Both the position numbers and the translations under genes were made by a program. Below, one piece after another: positions 1 through 8,097 of a stretch of 64,000 nucleotides of DNA (position 1 is the first letter of the stretch; each line of letters starts with the position of its first letter). This DNA comes from Lachnospiraceae bacterium. GTDB lineage: Bacteria > Bacillota > Clostridia > Lachnospirales > Lachnospiraceae. Under the pieces are notes generated by a model, which was given only the letters and a program-made list of their open reading frames with translations, was not told the origin of the DNA and ran no database searches. Location of the stretch: assembly GCA_022793065.1 (NCBI GenBank), contig JAAWCE010000059.1, positions 1-64,000 of the forward strand. The letters are read 5' to 3'.

Positions 1-1
1 A

Positions 2-90
2 CGGAGAAGGAGGGATTTGAACCCTCGCGCCGCTATTAACGACCTGCACCCTTTCCAGGGGGGTCCCTTCAGCCTCTTGGGTACTTCTCC
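2..90 (-). tRNA. tRNA-Ser (anticodon GGA)
   Basis: On the minus strand the sequence folds as a class II tRNA. It has a seven-base acceptor stem (GGAGAAG with CTTCTCC), a D arm, an anticodon loop CTGGAAA reading GGA, a long variable arm typical of serine tRNAs, and a T arm with GGTTCAAATCC. The discriminator base is G. No CCA is encoded. It lies 63 bases downstream of a second serine tRNA and is probably co-transcribed with it. Confidence 0.95.
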
Positions 91-153
91 AAAACGGCAG
101 AACCAACGTTTCTATCTATAATTCATCGGAGGTCTTTTCTTTTGCCCTCTGAG

Positions 154-239
154 CGGAGAGAGTGGGATTCGAACCCACGCGCCCTAATGGACAAACGGTT
201 TTCAAGACCGCCTCGTTATGACCGCTTCGATATCTCTCC
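154..239 (-). tRNA. tRNA-Ser (anticodon TGA)
   Basis: The minus strand shows acceptor arms GGAGAGA and TCTCTCC, an anticodon loop CTTGAAA giving TGA, a long variable arm and a T arm GGGTTCGAATCCC. The large variable arm and the anticodon identify a serine tRNA. It is the promoter-proximal member of the two-tRNA transcript and decodes UCA-type codons, complementing the GGA isoacceptor that follows. Confidence 0.95.
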
Positions 240-269
240 AAGTGTGCTGTTGTCTCAACGGCAAGGACT

Positions 270-298
270 ATTCTAGCAAATGAAACGCAAACTGTCAA
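270..298 (-). promoter_or_regulatory. Sigma-A promoter of the two serine tRNAs
   Basis: Minus strand: TTGACA at 298-293, a 17-base spacer, then TAGAAT at 275-270. This is a near-consensus vegetative promoter about 30 bases upstream of the tRNA-Ser(TGA) 5' end, which suits a stable-RNA promoter. Confidence 0.8.
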
Positions 299-571
299 CA
301 CTTTTTTTCAATTTTTTTCATTTTTTTTCTAAAAGGTCTACAAATGCCCTATTCATGGGCTTTTACCAGCTCCATCACATAAGTCCAAAATGAAGTTTTG
401 GTCAAAACAATGATACATGCCGGCACTCAATTTCCATCTGTCTTGTTGGACACACCTTTCATTCATTTTACAATTCTATTCGATTCGCAAGCGTTTTTCA
501 ACATACAAATATCTATGAGACCATCATAAAACACACTTTCCAATATCCCCGCAAATCTGCCAAATGACTCC
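299..571. other. Non-coding spacer between the tRNA promoter and ispD
   Basis: AT-rich stretch with no credible gene on either strand. A weak hairpin with GCCC/GGGC arms at about 344-362 might be a terminator for the ispD operon, but it lacks a good T-tract. Nothing else is recognised here. Confidence 0.5.
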
Positions 572-1294
572 TTACAAAAAAGCCTCTGCTATCCGCATAT
601 CTTCAGGAGTTGTTACTTTGATATTTTGATAGGACGATTTTACAAGCTTTACAGGAAATTCCAACATACTTTCTACTACCATGGCGTCATCGGTAATCCC
701 TTGACGAAACGCTTCCGGCTGTCTGAACAACTTTTGGTATGCCTCAATAATCAACTGCGCATCAAATACCTGCGGGGTCTGAACAGTCCACACATATTTC
801 CGTTCCGGCGTCCGAACTGCAAAACCATCTTTATCCGCAATTTTTATGGTATCCTTCGCCAAAACAGCAGCCACACAGGCATGATGTTCGCACACCTCCC
901 GATAGGTATCCGCCAATATCTCTTCTGACAGAAAAGGTCTTGCCCCATCGTGTACAAAAATATAGCCGTCCCCATTGGGCACGGACATATCTCCTTCCAC
1001 AATCCGGCAAAGGGCATGATAAACCGACTCATAACGTTCTCTTCCGCCGGCAATCACATGATCCACCTTGTGAAATCCATATTTTTGCACAATCTCTTCC
1101 CGCACATATTCAATATCTTCCGCACCCGTAACTAAAATACAGTCATCTATGATTTCCGACTGCTCAACTGCATGAAGAGAATACCACAATAGGGGCTTCC
1201 CCCCCAACAAAAGAAACTGCTTTGGAGTATTACTATTCATCCTCTTTCCGCTGCCCGCGGCTAATATAATCGCCGTACATCTCTTTCCAGTCAT
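572..1294 (-). CDS. ispD: 2-C-methyl-D-erythritol 4-phosphate cytidylyltransferase
   Basis: IspD transfers CMP from CTP to methylerythritol 4-phosphate, the third step of the MEP isoprenoid pathway, in the cytosol. The nucleotide-binding motif LAAGSGKRM is at residues 11-19, followed by PKQF, and VHDGARPF lies near residue 115; all are family hallmarks. The 240 residues match the usual length. A GTG at 1318 is in frame, but the ATG at 1294 is preceded by AGGGGAGG at good spacing and is the preferred start. The gene follows tsaD within a few bases, so it is probably the last gene of that operon. Confidence 0.93.
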   Translation of the reverse strand: MTGKRCTAIILAAGSGKRMNSNTPKQFLLLGGKPLLWYSLHAVEQSEIIDDCILVTGAEDIEYVREEIVQKYGFHKVDHVIAGGRERYESVYHALCRIVEGDMSVPNGDGYIFVHDGARPFLSEEILADTYREVCEHHACVAAVLAKDTIKIADKDGFAVRTPERKYVWTVQTPQVFDAQLIIEAYQKLFRQPEAFRQGITDDAMVVESMLEFPVKLVKSSYQNIKVTTPEDMRIAEAFL

Positions 1295-1314
1295 ACAGCC
1301 TCCCCTTCCAGCCC

Positions 1315-2388
1315 TCACAACAATAAATTGGGCACCGCGTTCAAATCATAACCATGGCGCACTCCCTTTATATATTCATAATAACCCGCCGCGCCTATCA
1401 TAGCAGCATTGTCCGTACATAACCGGGAGGATGGATGAAAAAAGCGAATGTTCTTTTTCGCACATTCCTCTTCAAATGCGTTCCGCAGATAGGAATTTGA
1501 CGCCACACCGCCTGCAATGGCAAATTTGTCATACCCAAATTCTTTAACGGCATGGAGCGAATGTTCCACCAGCACATCCACCACTGCCTTTTGAAAAGAA
1601 GCCGCCACATCCGCCTGGCAGTAAGAAATCCCTTTCATTTGACAAGAATTCAGGTAGTTCAAAACTGCGGACTTCAATCCACTGAAACTAAAATCATATT
1701 CATTTTCAGCAACTTTCGCCCGTGGAAAAGAAATGGCTTCGGGATTGCCCTCTTTTGAAATCTTGTCTATCTTAGGTCCGCCCGGATAACCCAGGCCAAT
1801 TGCCCTGGCAACTTTGTCGAAAGCTTCCCCCGCCGCATCATCCCTGGTTCTGCCAATCATTTCATATGTTCCGTAGTCCTTCACTATAACAAGATGAGAA
1901 TGTCCGCCGGAAGCAACCAGGCAGACAAAGGGGGGCTTCAATTCTTTGTACTCAATATAATTAGCACTAATATGTCCGCTGATGTGATGAACTCCCACCA
2001 GCGGAATCCCCGTTGCAAAACTAATCGCTTTGGCGGCAGACACCCCCACCAACAGCGCTCCCACCAATCCCGGCCCATATGTGACCGCAATTGCCGTAAT
2101 ATCCTGCAAAGTAATTTTTGCCTGCTCCAGTGCTTCTTCTATCACCTGATTGATTTTTTCGATATGTTTTCTGGACGCAATCTCAGGCACCACACCCCCA
2201 TAACAAGTGTGCAATGCAATCTGAGTATAAATAACATCCGACAAAATCTCCCTGCCATTCTTCACAACCGCGGCTGCCGTCTCATCACAAGAAGTCTCAA
2301 TTGCAAGTATCCGTACATCCTGTGAGACATAATTCATATCACTCAAAGTCTCATCATTCTTATTCTTCTCTGCCACGACGCCTGACAT
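1315..2388 (-). CDS. tsaD: tRNA N6-adenosine threonylcarbamoyltransferase TsaD
   Basis: TsaD transfers the threonylcarbamoyl group from TC-AMP to A37 of ANN-decoding tRNAs, working with TsaB and TsaE. Motifs seen are ETSCDET near the N-terminus, the metal-binding HHISGH region, GGHSHL and [11 protein letters not shown] near the C-terminus. The length fits the ASKHA-fold family. The start is uncertain: a GTG at 2412 overlaps the upstream gene, an ATG at 2388 sits directly against GGGAGG, and an ATG at 2337 lies nearer the conserved core but has no clear ribosome site. Its partners tsaB and tsaE lie about 2.5-4 kb upstream on the same strand. Confidence 0.93.
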   Translation of the reverse strand: MSGVVAEKNKNDETLSDMNYVSQDVRILAIETSCDETAAAVVKNGREILSDVIYTQIALHTCYGGVVPEIASRKHIEKINQVIEEALEQAKITLQDITAIAVTYGPGLVGALLVGVSAAKAISFATGIPLVGVHHISGHISANYIEYKELKPPFVCLVASGGHSHLVIVKDYGTYEMIGRTRDDAAGEAFDKVARAIGLGYPGGPKIDKISKEGNPEAISFPRAKVAENEYDFSFSGLKSAVLNYLNSCQMKGISYCQADVAASFQKAVVDVLVEHSLHAVKEFGYDKFAIAGGVASNSYLRNAFEEECAKKNIRFFHPSSRLCTDNAAMIGAAGYYEYIKGVRHGYDLNAVPNLLL

Positions 2389-2398
2389 CCTCCCGTCT

Positions 2399-3010
2399 TT
2401 ATTCGGCTGCACCCGTTGTACTTCCCTGCGTTTCCGTTCCCATGTTTACATTGGCCGCTTTATCCCAACCATAAATCTTCCACTGTCTGTTCTCATCACG
2501 ACGCATCAAAAAGACTGTATCCTGATAACCGGAACCTCCTTTTTCCGTCACATAATAAGTACAACTGATTCTGGCAAATTCATACCCGTCTTCTTTAAAA
2601 GTCTCCACATTATTGCTGGAAGCAATGGAAATTCTGTATATCCGGCGCTTTGCCTCATGAAAAGCATCTACTTCCGCTTTCAATCTCACCAGATATGTGT
2701 CCGCTTCATTGTTCTCCTGCAGTTCCTTGTCATATAAAAGCCACGCCTGCATTCCAAGCTGTTCAATCTCTTCCTCCGTACACTCTTCATTGTACAGACA
2801 TTGCTGCAATTCGGTAAAGTAAGATAGCACCTGCTTCACCGTCGGCGGATAATCCTTCTGTAAATCACGGCTCAACGCAATCTGAACCTTCGTAAGCTTA
2901 GCATCCGCCATAGCGTTTCGCTGTCTTGTGGATAAAAAGGCATACAGACAGACCAACCCCACAATCACTACAGATACTGCAATTAAAATTTTAGTGGTAT
3001 TTTTCTTCAT
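2399..3010 (-). CDS. Membrane-anchored protein of unknown function
   Basis: 203 residues. Residues 1-6 are basic, 7-26 form a single hydrophobic helix, and the rest is soluble and presumably outside the membrane. The predicted exposed part has a helical segment rich in Glu (about 60-110) and a C-terminal half with alternating strands ([33 protein letters not shown]) that resembles small NTF2-like or lipoprotein-type beta domains. No lipobox cysteine is obvious. The stop overlaps the extended reading frame of tsaD, so it is in the same transcription unit. I do not recognise the family with certainty. Confidence 0.75.
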   Translation of the reverse strand: MKKNTTKILIAVSVVIVGLVCLYAFLSTRQRNAMADAKLTKVQIALSRDLQKDYPPTVKQVLSYFTELQQCLYNEECTEEEIEQLGMQAWLLYDKELQENNEADTYLVRLKAEVDAFHEAKRRIYRISIASSNNVETFKEDGYEFARISCTYYVTEKGGSGYQDTVFLMRRDENRQWKIYGWDKAANVNMGTETQGSTTGAAE

Positions 3011-3058
3011 ACTCCCCTCCCAACACCCACTTTCCGGTCTTCCCCCGAAAGCTTTTAT

Positions 3059-3970
3059 TTAATCCTCTTCAAACATCAGCTCGACAGTTCTTCCGTCTTT
3101 GGCGGCAATGGTATTTGCAAAAATTTTCTTTACACTTCCAAGATATTCCTCCGGACGAATCAGAGACGGACTGTAATGTGTCAGCCACAATTCAGGCACT
3201 TGAGCCGATTTTGCAATGGCTGCCGCTTCGTACATGGTCATGTGCCTGTTCTCCTTTGCCTTTACAAGTTTATCAGGCTCCCCATACATGCCCTCCAGAA
3301 TCAGCAAATCTGCTCCTGCCGCATTGGATGTAATACTTTCCGTGGGTCTGGTATCCGTACAATATGTTACTTTCAATCCCTTTCTCGGCTCTCCCAGCAC
3401 CATATCCGGCGTATACGTCACACCGTTTTCGGAAATAGTTTCACCCTTCTGGAGCTTACTCCACAGTTTCATGGGAATCTGCTGTTCCTCCGCCCTGGCC
3501 TTGTCAAAGCGGCCTTTCCGTTCCACCGTCATGCTATATCCATAGCATACCACACTATGATTCACCTTGAAAGCCTTTATTTGAAATCCGTCAAAAGAAA
3601 ATATCTCTTCCTCATTGGATATCTCCTGATATTGAATCTCAAAAGGAAGTTCGGGCGCAATCATCCGAAGCGCATTTACCACTCTGGTCAGTCCTTTGGG
3701 GCCAATCAGCAGAAGCGGTTCTCTGCGCTCTGCGTTTCCCATGGTCAGCAGCATACCGGGCAAACCGCTGATATGATCCGCGTGATAATGGGTAAAACAA
3801 ATGATATCTATGGGATTGGGGCTCCACCCCTTTTCCCGCAGTGCAATCTGGGTACCTTCCCCACAATCAATCAATATACTTTTTCCATGATATCGGAGCA
3901 TCAAAGCAGTGAGCCACCGATACGGCAGCGGCATCATCCCCCCTGTCCCCAACAGGCTTACATCCAGCAT
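3059..3970 (-). CDS. rnz: Ribonuclease Z (tRNA 3' endonuclease)
   Basis: This metallo-beta-lactamase-fold nuclease removes 3' trailers from tRNA precursors. The zinc motif FTHYHADHISG is visible near residue 60, LGTGG is at the N-terminus, and later histidine motifs (VNHSV, CTDTRPT, ENRHMTMYEAA, LTHYSP) follow the bacterial RNase Z pattern. The upstream frame stays open to 4030, but the ATG at 3970 follows AAAGGA and gives about 303 residues, the usual family length. Its place between t6A-modification genes groups tRNA maturation functions in one operon. Confidence 0.93.
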   Translation of the reverse strand: MLDVSLLGTGGMMPLPYRWLTALMLRYHGKSILIDCGEGTQIALREKGWSPNPIDIICFTHYHADHISGLPGMLLTMGNAERREPLLLIGPKGLTRVVNALRMIAPELPFEIQYQEISNEEEIFSFDGFQIKAFKVNHSVVCYGYSMTVERKGRFDKARAEEQQIPMKLWSKLQKGETISENGVTYTPDMVLGEPRKGLKVTYCTDTRPTESITSNAAGADLLILEGMYGEPDKLVKAKENRHMTMYEAAAIAKSAQVPELWLTHYSPSLIRPEEYLGSVKKIFANTIAAKDGRTVELMFEED

Positions 3971-4004
3971 GTCTCTTTTTCCTTTTCTATATCCTTTTTT
4001 CTGC

Positions 4005-4253
4005 CTATAGCAGTTCCGCCGCTTCTCCAATCTCCACAGGAATCGAAAACTGCGACGTCAGTTGATCATAACAATCTTCACACAAATCAAAATGATGTTT
4101 CGTTCCGTCTTTACGGCTGAAGTACCCGAAAACCGTATCCGCCGAAAAACAAAATTCTCTCAAATATCCCTTCTCAACCTTTAGTTTCCTGCCGCACTGA
4201 TTACAGACAACCCCCATCAGTATTCTCTCCCGTCCACTCTCGTACTCACGCAT
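4005..4253 (-). CDS. Small zinc-ribbon-like protein
   Basis: About 82 residues. Two cysteine pairs (VCNQCGRKL and LCEDCYDQL) flank a central segment with aromatic residues, suggesting a treble-clef or zinc-ribbon fold that binds one zinc. The frame remains open upstream to 4286, but the ATG at 4253 has GGAG at good spacing. It lies 34 bases before the rnz start on the same strand. No enzymatic motif is present; such proteins are often nucleic-acid- or protein-binding. I do not recognise the family name. Confidence 0.75.
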   Translation of the reverse strand: MREYESGRERILMGVVCNQCGRKLKVEKGYLREFCFSADTVFGYFSRKDGTKHHFDLCEDCYDQLTSQFSIPVEIGEAAELL

Positions 4254-4381
4254 ACTTTTCTCCTTTCGCACAGTTCCTCTCAACAACCCATGGTGAAAGC
4301 CAAATCCCCACTTTATTCGTTTTCAAAACCATTATACTAAAAATATACATAAATACGTTTGGTAATTGTTGCCTTATCATT

Positions 4382-4840
4382 TTACAGTGTATCCGAAACA
4401 TCTTCCCGAAGCCACATAATCATAGCATCTTCCAAAGGTTTTTCATAAAATCCCGGCCGAATTCCCACCGACCGAAAACCAAATTTCTCATAAATGTGGA
4501 TAGCTTTGGCATTGCTGACACGCACTTCCAAAGTAAAAGCTTCCACCCCCGATGCCCGGCCTCTTGTAATCAATTCTCCTATCAGCGCCTGGGCAATCCC
4601 CATATTTTCATATGCTGCCGCCACCACCACATTGTCAATGGTGGCCTCATTACAACTGTTGGTATACCCGCAGCAGCCTGCAATACACCCATCCGCCAAC
4701 GCCACCAGATAAAAGCAATAAGAATGACAAAGCAAATTTTCAAAATCCTGTTTTGACCAGGGCATAGAAAAAGCAGCCGCCTCTATTTCCGCCAGCTCCC
4801 CAATATCCTCTGCACATAACTCTCTGATATCAATTTTCAT
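4382..4840 (-). CDS. rimI: Ribosomal protein S18-alanine N-acetyltransferase RimI
   Basis: 152-residue GNAT-fold acetyltransferase. The acetyl-CoA-binding segment AAYENMGIAQALI and the GNAT motif B pattern NAKAIHIYEKFGFRSVGIRPGFYE are both visible; the latter is characteristic of RimI, which acetylates the N-terminal alanine of ribosomal protein S18. The start overlaps the end of tsaB by about ten bases, so translation is probably coupled. The order tsaE-tsaB-rimI is the standard Firmicute arrangement and supports this assignment over a generic GNAT. Confidence 0.9.
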   Translation of the reverse strand: MKIDIRELCAEDIGELAEIEAAAFSMPWSKQDFENLLCHSYCFYLVALADGCIAGCCGYTNSCNEATIDNVVVAAAYENMGIAQALIGELITRGRASGVEAFTLEVRVSNAKAIHIYEKFGFRSVGIRPGFYEKPLEDAMIMWLREDVSDTL

Positions 4841-5561
4841 TCTTTTTATCCGTTTCCGACAGTTGGGCTTCTCGTTCCGCCTGGCTTTTGCGCAGATACT
4901 CCGGCTTATGCTCCGCAGCCGTCACCGTCCTCCCCAAAGAAAAATAGACAGCCCCCAACGCTGCAATGCTTGCCGCTCTCTGCCGATTGCTGCCCGCCGG
5001 TGCAAAGGCGCAGGGCACTTTACAACGCTCCTTTATCACACTGTGGTACACCGGAACTCCGTCTCCTAAAAACAGAACCTTTCTGCCCAGTTCATTCAAT
5101 TTCTCCAACATTTCCCCAATATCTATGGGCATCTGTGAAAGGATCGTACATAGACGAAAACTTTCTTCCACTGGCACAAATTCATAAGCGGCAGTATATA
5201 CCTGATTCCTTCTGGCATCCATCAGCGGGCACACCACTCGGTCCGAACCCCAAAGATTCCATGCCAGCCCTTCCAAAGTAGGCACTTCTACGAGAGGTTT
5301 CCCCAGCGCCAGTCCCAATCCCTTTGCAGTCGCCGCCCCAATGCGCAGCCCCGTAAAAGAACCTGGACCGGAAGCTATTGCAATGGCGTCCAGGGAATTG
5401 AGATCCAAATCCAACCTCTGCCTTAGCTCGTCCATCATGGGAAGCAATGTCTGAGAATGTGTCTTTTTATAATCCAAAGTACTCTCTGCCAAAAGCACAT
5501 CGTCCTCAATCACTGCCACACTGGCCACAAGGCCGGAACTGTCCAAACCCAATATCTTCAT
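4830..5561 (-). CDS. tsaB: tRNA threonylcarbamoyladenosine biosynthesis protein TsaB
   Basis: TsaB is the catalytically inactive ASKHA paralogue that dimerises with TsaD in the t6A synthase. Motifs: LGLDSSG at the N-terminus, THSQTLLPM near residue 35 and PGSFTGLRIGAATAKGL near residue 70, all typical. The frame is open to 5624, but ATG 5561 has GGAGGTG seven bases upstream and begins directly with the conserved first strand, giving 243 residues. It overlaps rimI downstream and follows tsaE by about fifty bases. Confidence 0.93.
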   Translation of the reverse strand: MKILGLDSSGLVASVAVIEDDVLLAESTLDYKKTHSQTLLPMMDELRQRLDLDLNSLDAIAIASGPGSFTGLRIGAATAKGLGLALGKPLVEVPTLEGLAWNLWGSDRVVCPLMDARRNQVYTAAYEFVPVEESFRLCTILSQMPIDIGEMLEKLNELGRKVLFLGDGVPVYHSVIKERCKVPCAFAPAGSNRQRAASIAALGAVYFSLGRTVTAAEHKPEYLRKSQAEREAQLSETDKKNEN

Positions 5562-5613
5562 AACCACACCTCCGCATATTATGAACCTGACATCTTGCCA
5601 CATCAAGTTCGTC

Positions 5614-6105
5614 TCAGCGGTCACTTACATACTCGAAAATAAGCTTCCGATAATCAAACCCTTTTTCCGGATCTTTGATGATTGTCAACTTCACGTACTG
5701 ATCCGGCAATATTTCACGGATGAGTTCCGCCCATTCTATCAGACAGACCCCCTCCCCATAAAAACAATCCTCATACCCAATCTCATCCATCTCATCCACA
5801 TCTGAAATGCGATAAACGTCAAAATGATAAAAGGGCATACGCCCTTCCTCATACACCTGCAAAATCGTAAACGTAGGACTGTTGACCGGTCCGCTAACGC
5901 CAACCCCTCTTGCAAATCCCTGAGTAAAAACCGTTTTCCCCACACCCAAATCGCCGTTTAAAGTATACACCTGACCGGCCTTGCACGCTTCGCCCAGCTT
6001 TACACCAATTCCATAGGTTTCTTCCGGAGAATTGGTTTCCGCTATGGCCCTGCCTTCCCTGTTTAATTTCGTCAATATCTCTGCCCCAGTCTCCATATGG
6101 CGCAT
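5614..6105 (-). CDS. tsaE: tRNA threonylcarbamoyladenosine biosynthesis ATPase TsaE
   Basis: 163-residue P-loop ATPase that cycles the TsaBD complex in t6A formation. The Walker A sequence GDLGVGKT is near residue 50 and the FTQGFARG that follows is typical of TsaE; SPTFTILQVY and FYHFDVYRI match the family core. An ATG at 6105 and another four codons later are both possible starts. It is the first gene of the tsaE-tsaB-rimI run, with an 82-base gap to the next upstream gene. Confidence 0.93.
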   Translation of the reverse strand: MRHMETGAEILTKLNREGRAIAETNSPEETYGIGVKLGEACKAGQVYTLNGDLGVGKTVFTQGFARGVGVSGPVNSPTFTILQVYEEGRMPFYHFDVYRISDVDEMDEIGYEDCFYGEGVCLIEWAELIREILPDQYVKLTIIKDPEKGFDYRKLIFEYVSDR

Positions 6106-6187
6106 AACCTTTCTTTTCTGCTTCTCAAAATATGGACATATATTCCCACATCCAGTTTCTCAAATATCCACGGACATTTCACCACGT

Positions 6188-6664
6188 CTATGAGCGGATC
6201 TTAACCTTTGCCGGAGACATATGAGTGGATATCATCTCAATCACTGCCGTTTTCTGTTCTCCCAACTGGCGCCTGGGAAAAATGGTGGCGTTGACACGGG
6301 AAGTGTAAAGGATAATGCTTCTGCCTGTGGAAACTGCCTTGTGCATGTCTTCCCAGGCCATTTTAGCTTCTTCAGTCCCTTGGGAAATGGTCAGCCCTTC
6401 CTCATCCAAAGTATATTGTAACGGTTCCTGAAAACTGGAATTGCTCAAAATCTGCCGTCTGCTTCTAATAAACAATGTCCAGGGCAGATACAAAAGCATC
6501 ACCGCCCCCAGTACCAGAAACATCCATTGTTCCGTTGCAAATGCAAAAATAATCAGTACAGCGCCAAAGGTACTTCCTAAAATACCTGCGGGACTATGAT
6601 AGGAATGCATTAACATATAGTCATATAAATCGCCCGCTTCTATTTTAATCGTCAAATTAAGCAT
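6188..6664 (-). CDS. YcxB-like membrane protein
   Basis: 158 residues. After a short N-terminal strand there are two close transmembrane helices (about residues 28-65). The C-terminal soluble domain has LDEEGLTI, MAWEDMHKAV, IILYTS and ATIFPRRQL, the pattern of the YcxB-like C-terminal domain found in small Firmicute membrane proteins of unknown role. ATG 6664 is preceded by GGAGTTAGAG. It stands between the t6A cluster and an ABC exporter with gaps on both sides, so it is likely monocistronic. Confidence 0.75.
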   Translation of the reverse strand: MLNLTIKIEAGDLYDYMLMHSYHSPAGILGSTFGAVLIIFAFATEQWMFLVLGAVMLLYLPWTLFIRSRRQILSNSSFQEPLQYTLDEEGLTISQGTEEAKMAWEDMHKAVSTGRSIILYTSRVNATIFPRRQLGEQKTAVIEMISTHMSPAKVKIRS

Positions 6665-6763
6665 ACTCTAACTCCATCTCATTGCATATTGCGTCCAAAT
6701 CATAATTATTTATTTTACTCTAATCAGACAGAAAATGCAAGAGATAATCATTCCCTCTTTCCT

Positions 6764-7978
6764 CTATTCGTGACGCAATGCCTCAATAGGGCTTAACCTT
6801 GCTGCTTTCTTTGCGGGATAAATACCAAAGAATATCCCCACTGCGGAAGAAAAAAGGCTGGCTCCCAACACCGTACCCAGACTGACCCTTGCCGTAAATC
6901 CTGCCAACGAACATATTCCGGAAGCCCCTGCCACACCCAGGATAATACCTATCACGCCGCCCAGAAGGGTAATAATGGCCGACTCGGACAAAAATTGCAG
7001 CAAAATGGAACCGGTTCTTGCGCCCAAAGACTTCCGTATACCAATTTCTCTGGTTCGTTCAGTAACGGAAACCAACATAATATTCATAACGCCTATTCCG
7101 CCTACCAAAAGGGAAATCGCTGCCACAAACACCACAAATAAAGTTACATAGCTGAGAATCTGATCTATCTGTCCCAAATAATCATTAAAATTTTCTACCT
7201 GAATGGCATTTTTCCCCCGCACATTATGTCTGTTCTCCATTAAACGCACAGTATCCGCCGCCACCTGGGAAGCATATTCAGAACCTTCACTGATAATCAG
7301 CAGCGCATCATTGGAAATATAAAAACCATAAACGGAGGAAATAACCGACAATGGCATTTCCAAAGCCGCACTTTGTACCGTAACAATTCCAGAAAGCATG
7401 GACGCATTATCCTTGCGAATACCAATAATGGTAAAATCCTGCGCCACACCATAGAGTGAAAATTCCACGGTCATACCCACCACATTCGTATTGCCAAAAA
7501 GCAGTTTTGCACTACTTTCCGACATGATACATACTTTACTTCCTGAATAGTAATCACTTTCATTAAAATAACGTCCCTGAATGATTGGGTCATTGCTGGC
7601 ATATTCCAATCCCGGCATCCCCATACTTGCTATGGCAGTAAACACACCTTTTCTGCCGGTTGCGGTTCCCTGTACACTCCAGTTGGGCGTAACCGCCTTT
7701 ACATGGGGAACCTTTTCCATGATAGCCGTGATATCTTCATCCGTAAATTCAATACTGATTCCATCATCATTGTTTCCCTGTGAATATATGTATATCTGCC
7801 CTCCTGCAATGGCATTTAATTCACTGTTAATACCGCCCTTGAGACCATTGCCTATGGATATAATCATAATGACGGATGAAATTCCTATGATAATTCCCAG
7901 CATAGTCAGTATGGACCGGCCTTTATTACTCCTGATATTCATCAGGGCTATTTTGATATATTCCCATATCTGTGCCAT
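6764..7978 (-). CDS. MacB/FtsX-type ABC transporter permease
   Basis: About 404 residues with the MacB topology: one N-terminal transmembrane helix (residues ~20-45, in SILTMLGIIIGISSVIMII), a large extracytoplasmic domain (about 50-270), then three C-terminal helices ending in YPAKKAARLSPIEALRHE, the FtsX/MacB signature tail. The frame is open to 8044, but ATG 7978 with GGGAGA upstream begins at the usual MAQIWEYIKIAL. It is the third gene of an ATPase-adaptor-permease operon. The substrate is unknown; this type exports peptides, antibiotics or lipoproteins. Confidence 0.9.
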   Translation of the reverse strand: MAQIWEYIKIALMNIRSNKGRSILTMLGIIIGISSVIMIISIGNGLKGGINSELNAIAGGQIYIYSQGNNDDGISIEFTDEDITAIMEKVPHVKAVTPNWSVQGTATGRKGVFTAIASMGMPGLEYASNDPIIQGRYFNESDYYSGSKVCIMSESSAKLLFGNTNVVGMTVEFSLYGVAQDFTIIGIRKDNASMLSGIVTVQSAALEMPLSVISSVYGFYISNDALLIISEGSEYASQVAADTVRLMENRHNVRGKNAIQVENFNDYLGQIDQILSYVTLFVVFVAAISLLVGGIGVMNIMLVSVTERTREIGIRKSLGARTGSILLQFLSESAIITLLGGVIGIILGVAGASGICSLAGFTARVSLGTVLGASLFSSAVGIFFGIYPAKKAARLSPIEALRHE

Positions 7979-8097
7979 ATTGTTCTCCCTGCCCTGCTTC
8001 TCTAGTATACTGACATATTTCGCTAATTGAATTTGTCGGTACACTAGGACATGTTTGAAAAATCATTCCCATCCTCTGCGCCGCCGGCCATAAACCA

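Noticed and set aside
116..301. Minus-strand open frame of 61 codons over the serine tRNA and its promoter
   Set aside because: It runs through a clear tRNA gene and promoter and has no conserved content.
344..362. GCCC/GGGC hairpin downstream of ispD as a firm terminator
   Set aside because: Only four G-C pairs and no T-run on the minus strand, so it is mentioned only as a weak possibility.
1894..2325. 143-codon plus-strand open frame within tsaD
   Set aside because: It is antisense to conserved tsaD motifs, with no ribosome site and low-complexity His/Arg/Asn composition typical of shadow frames.
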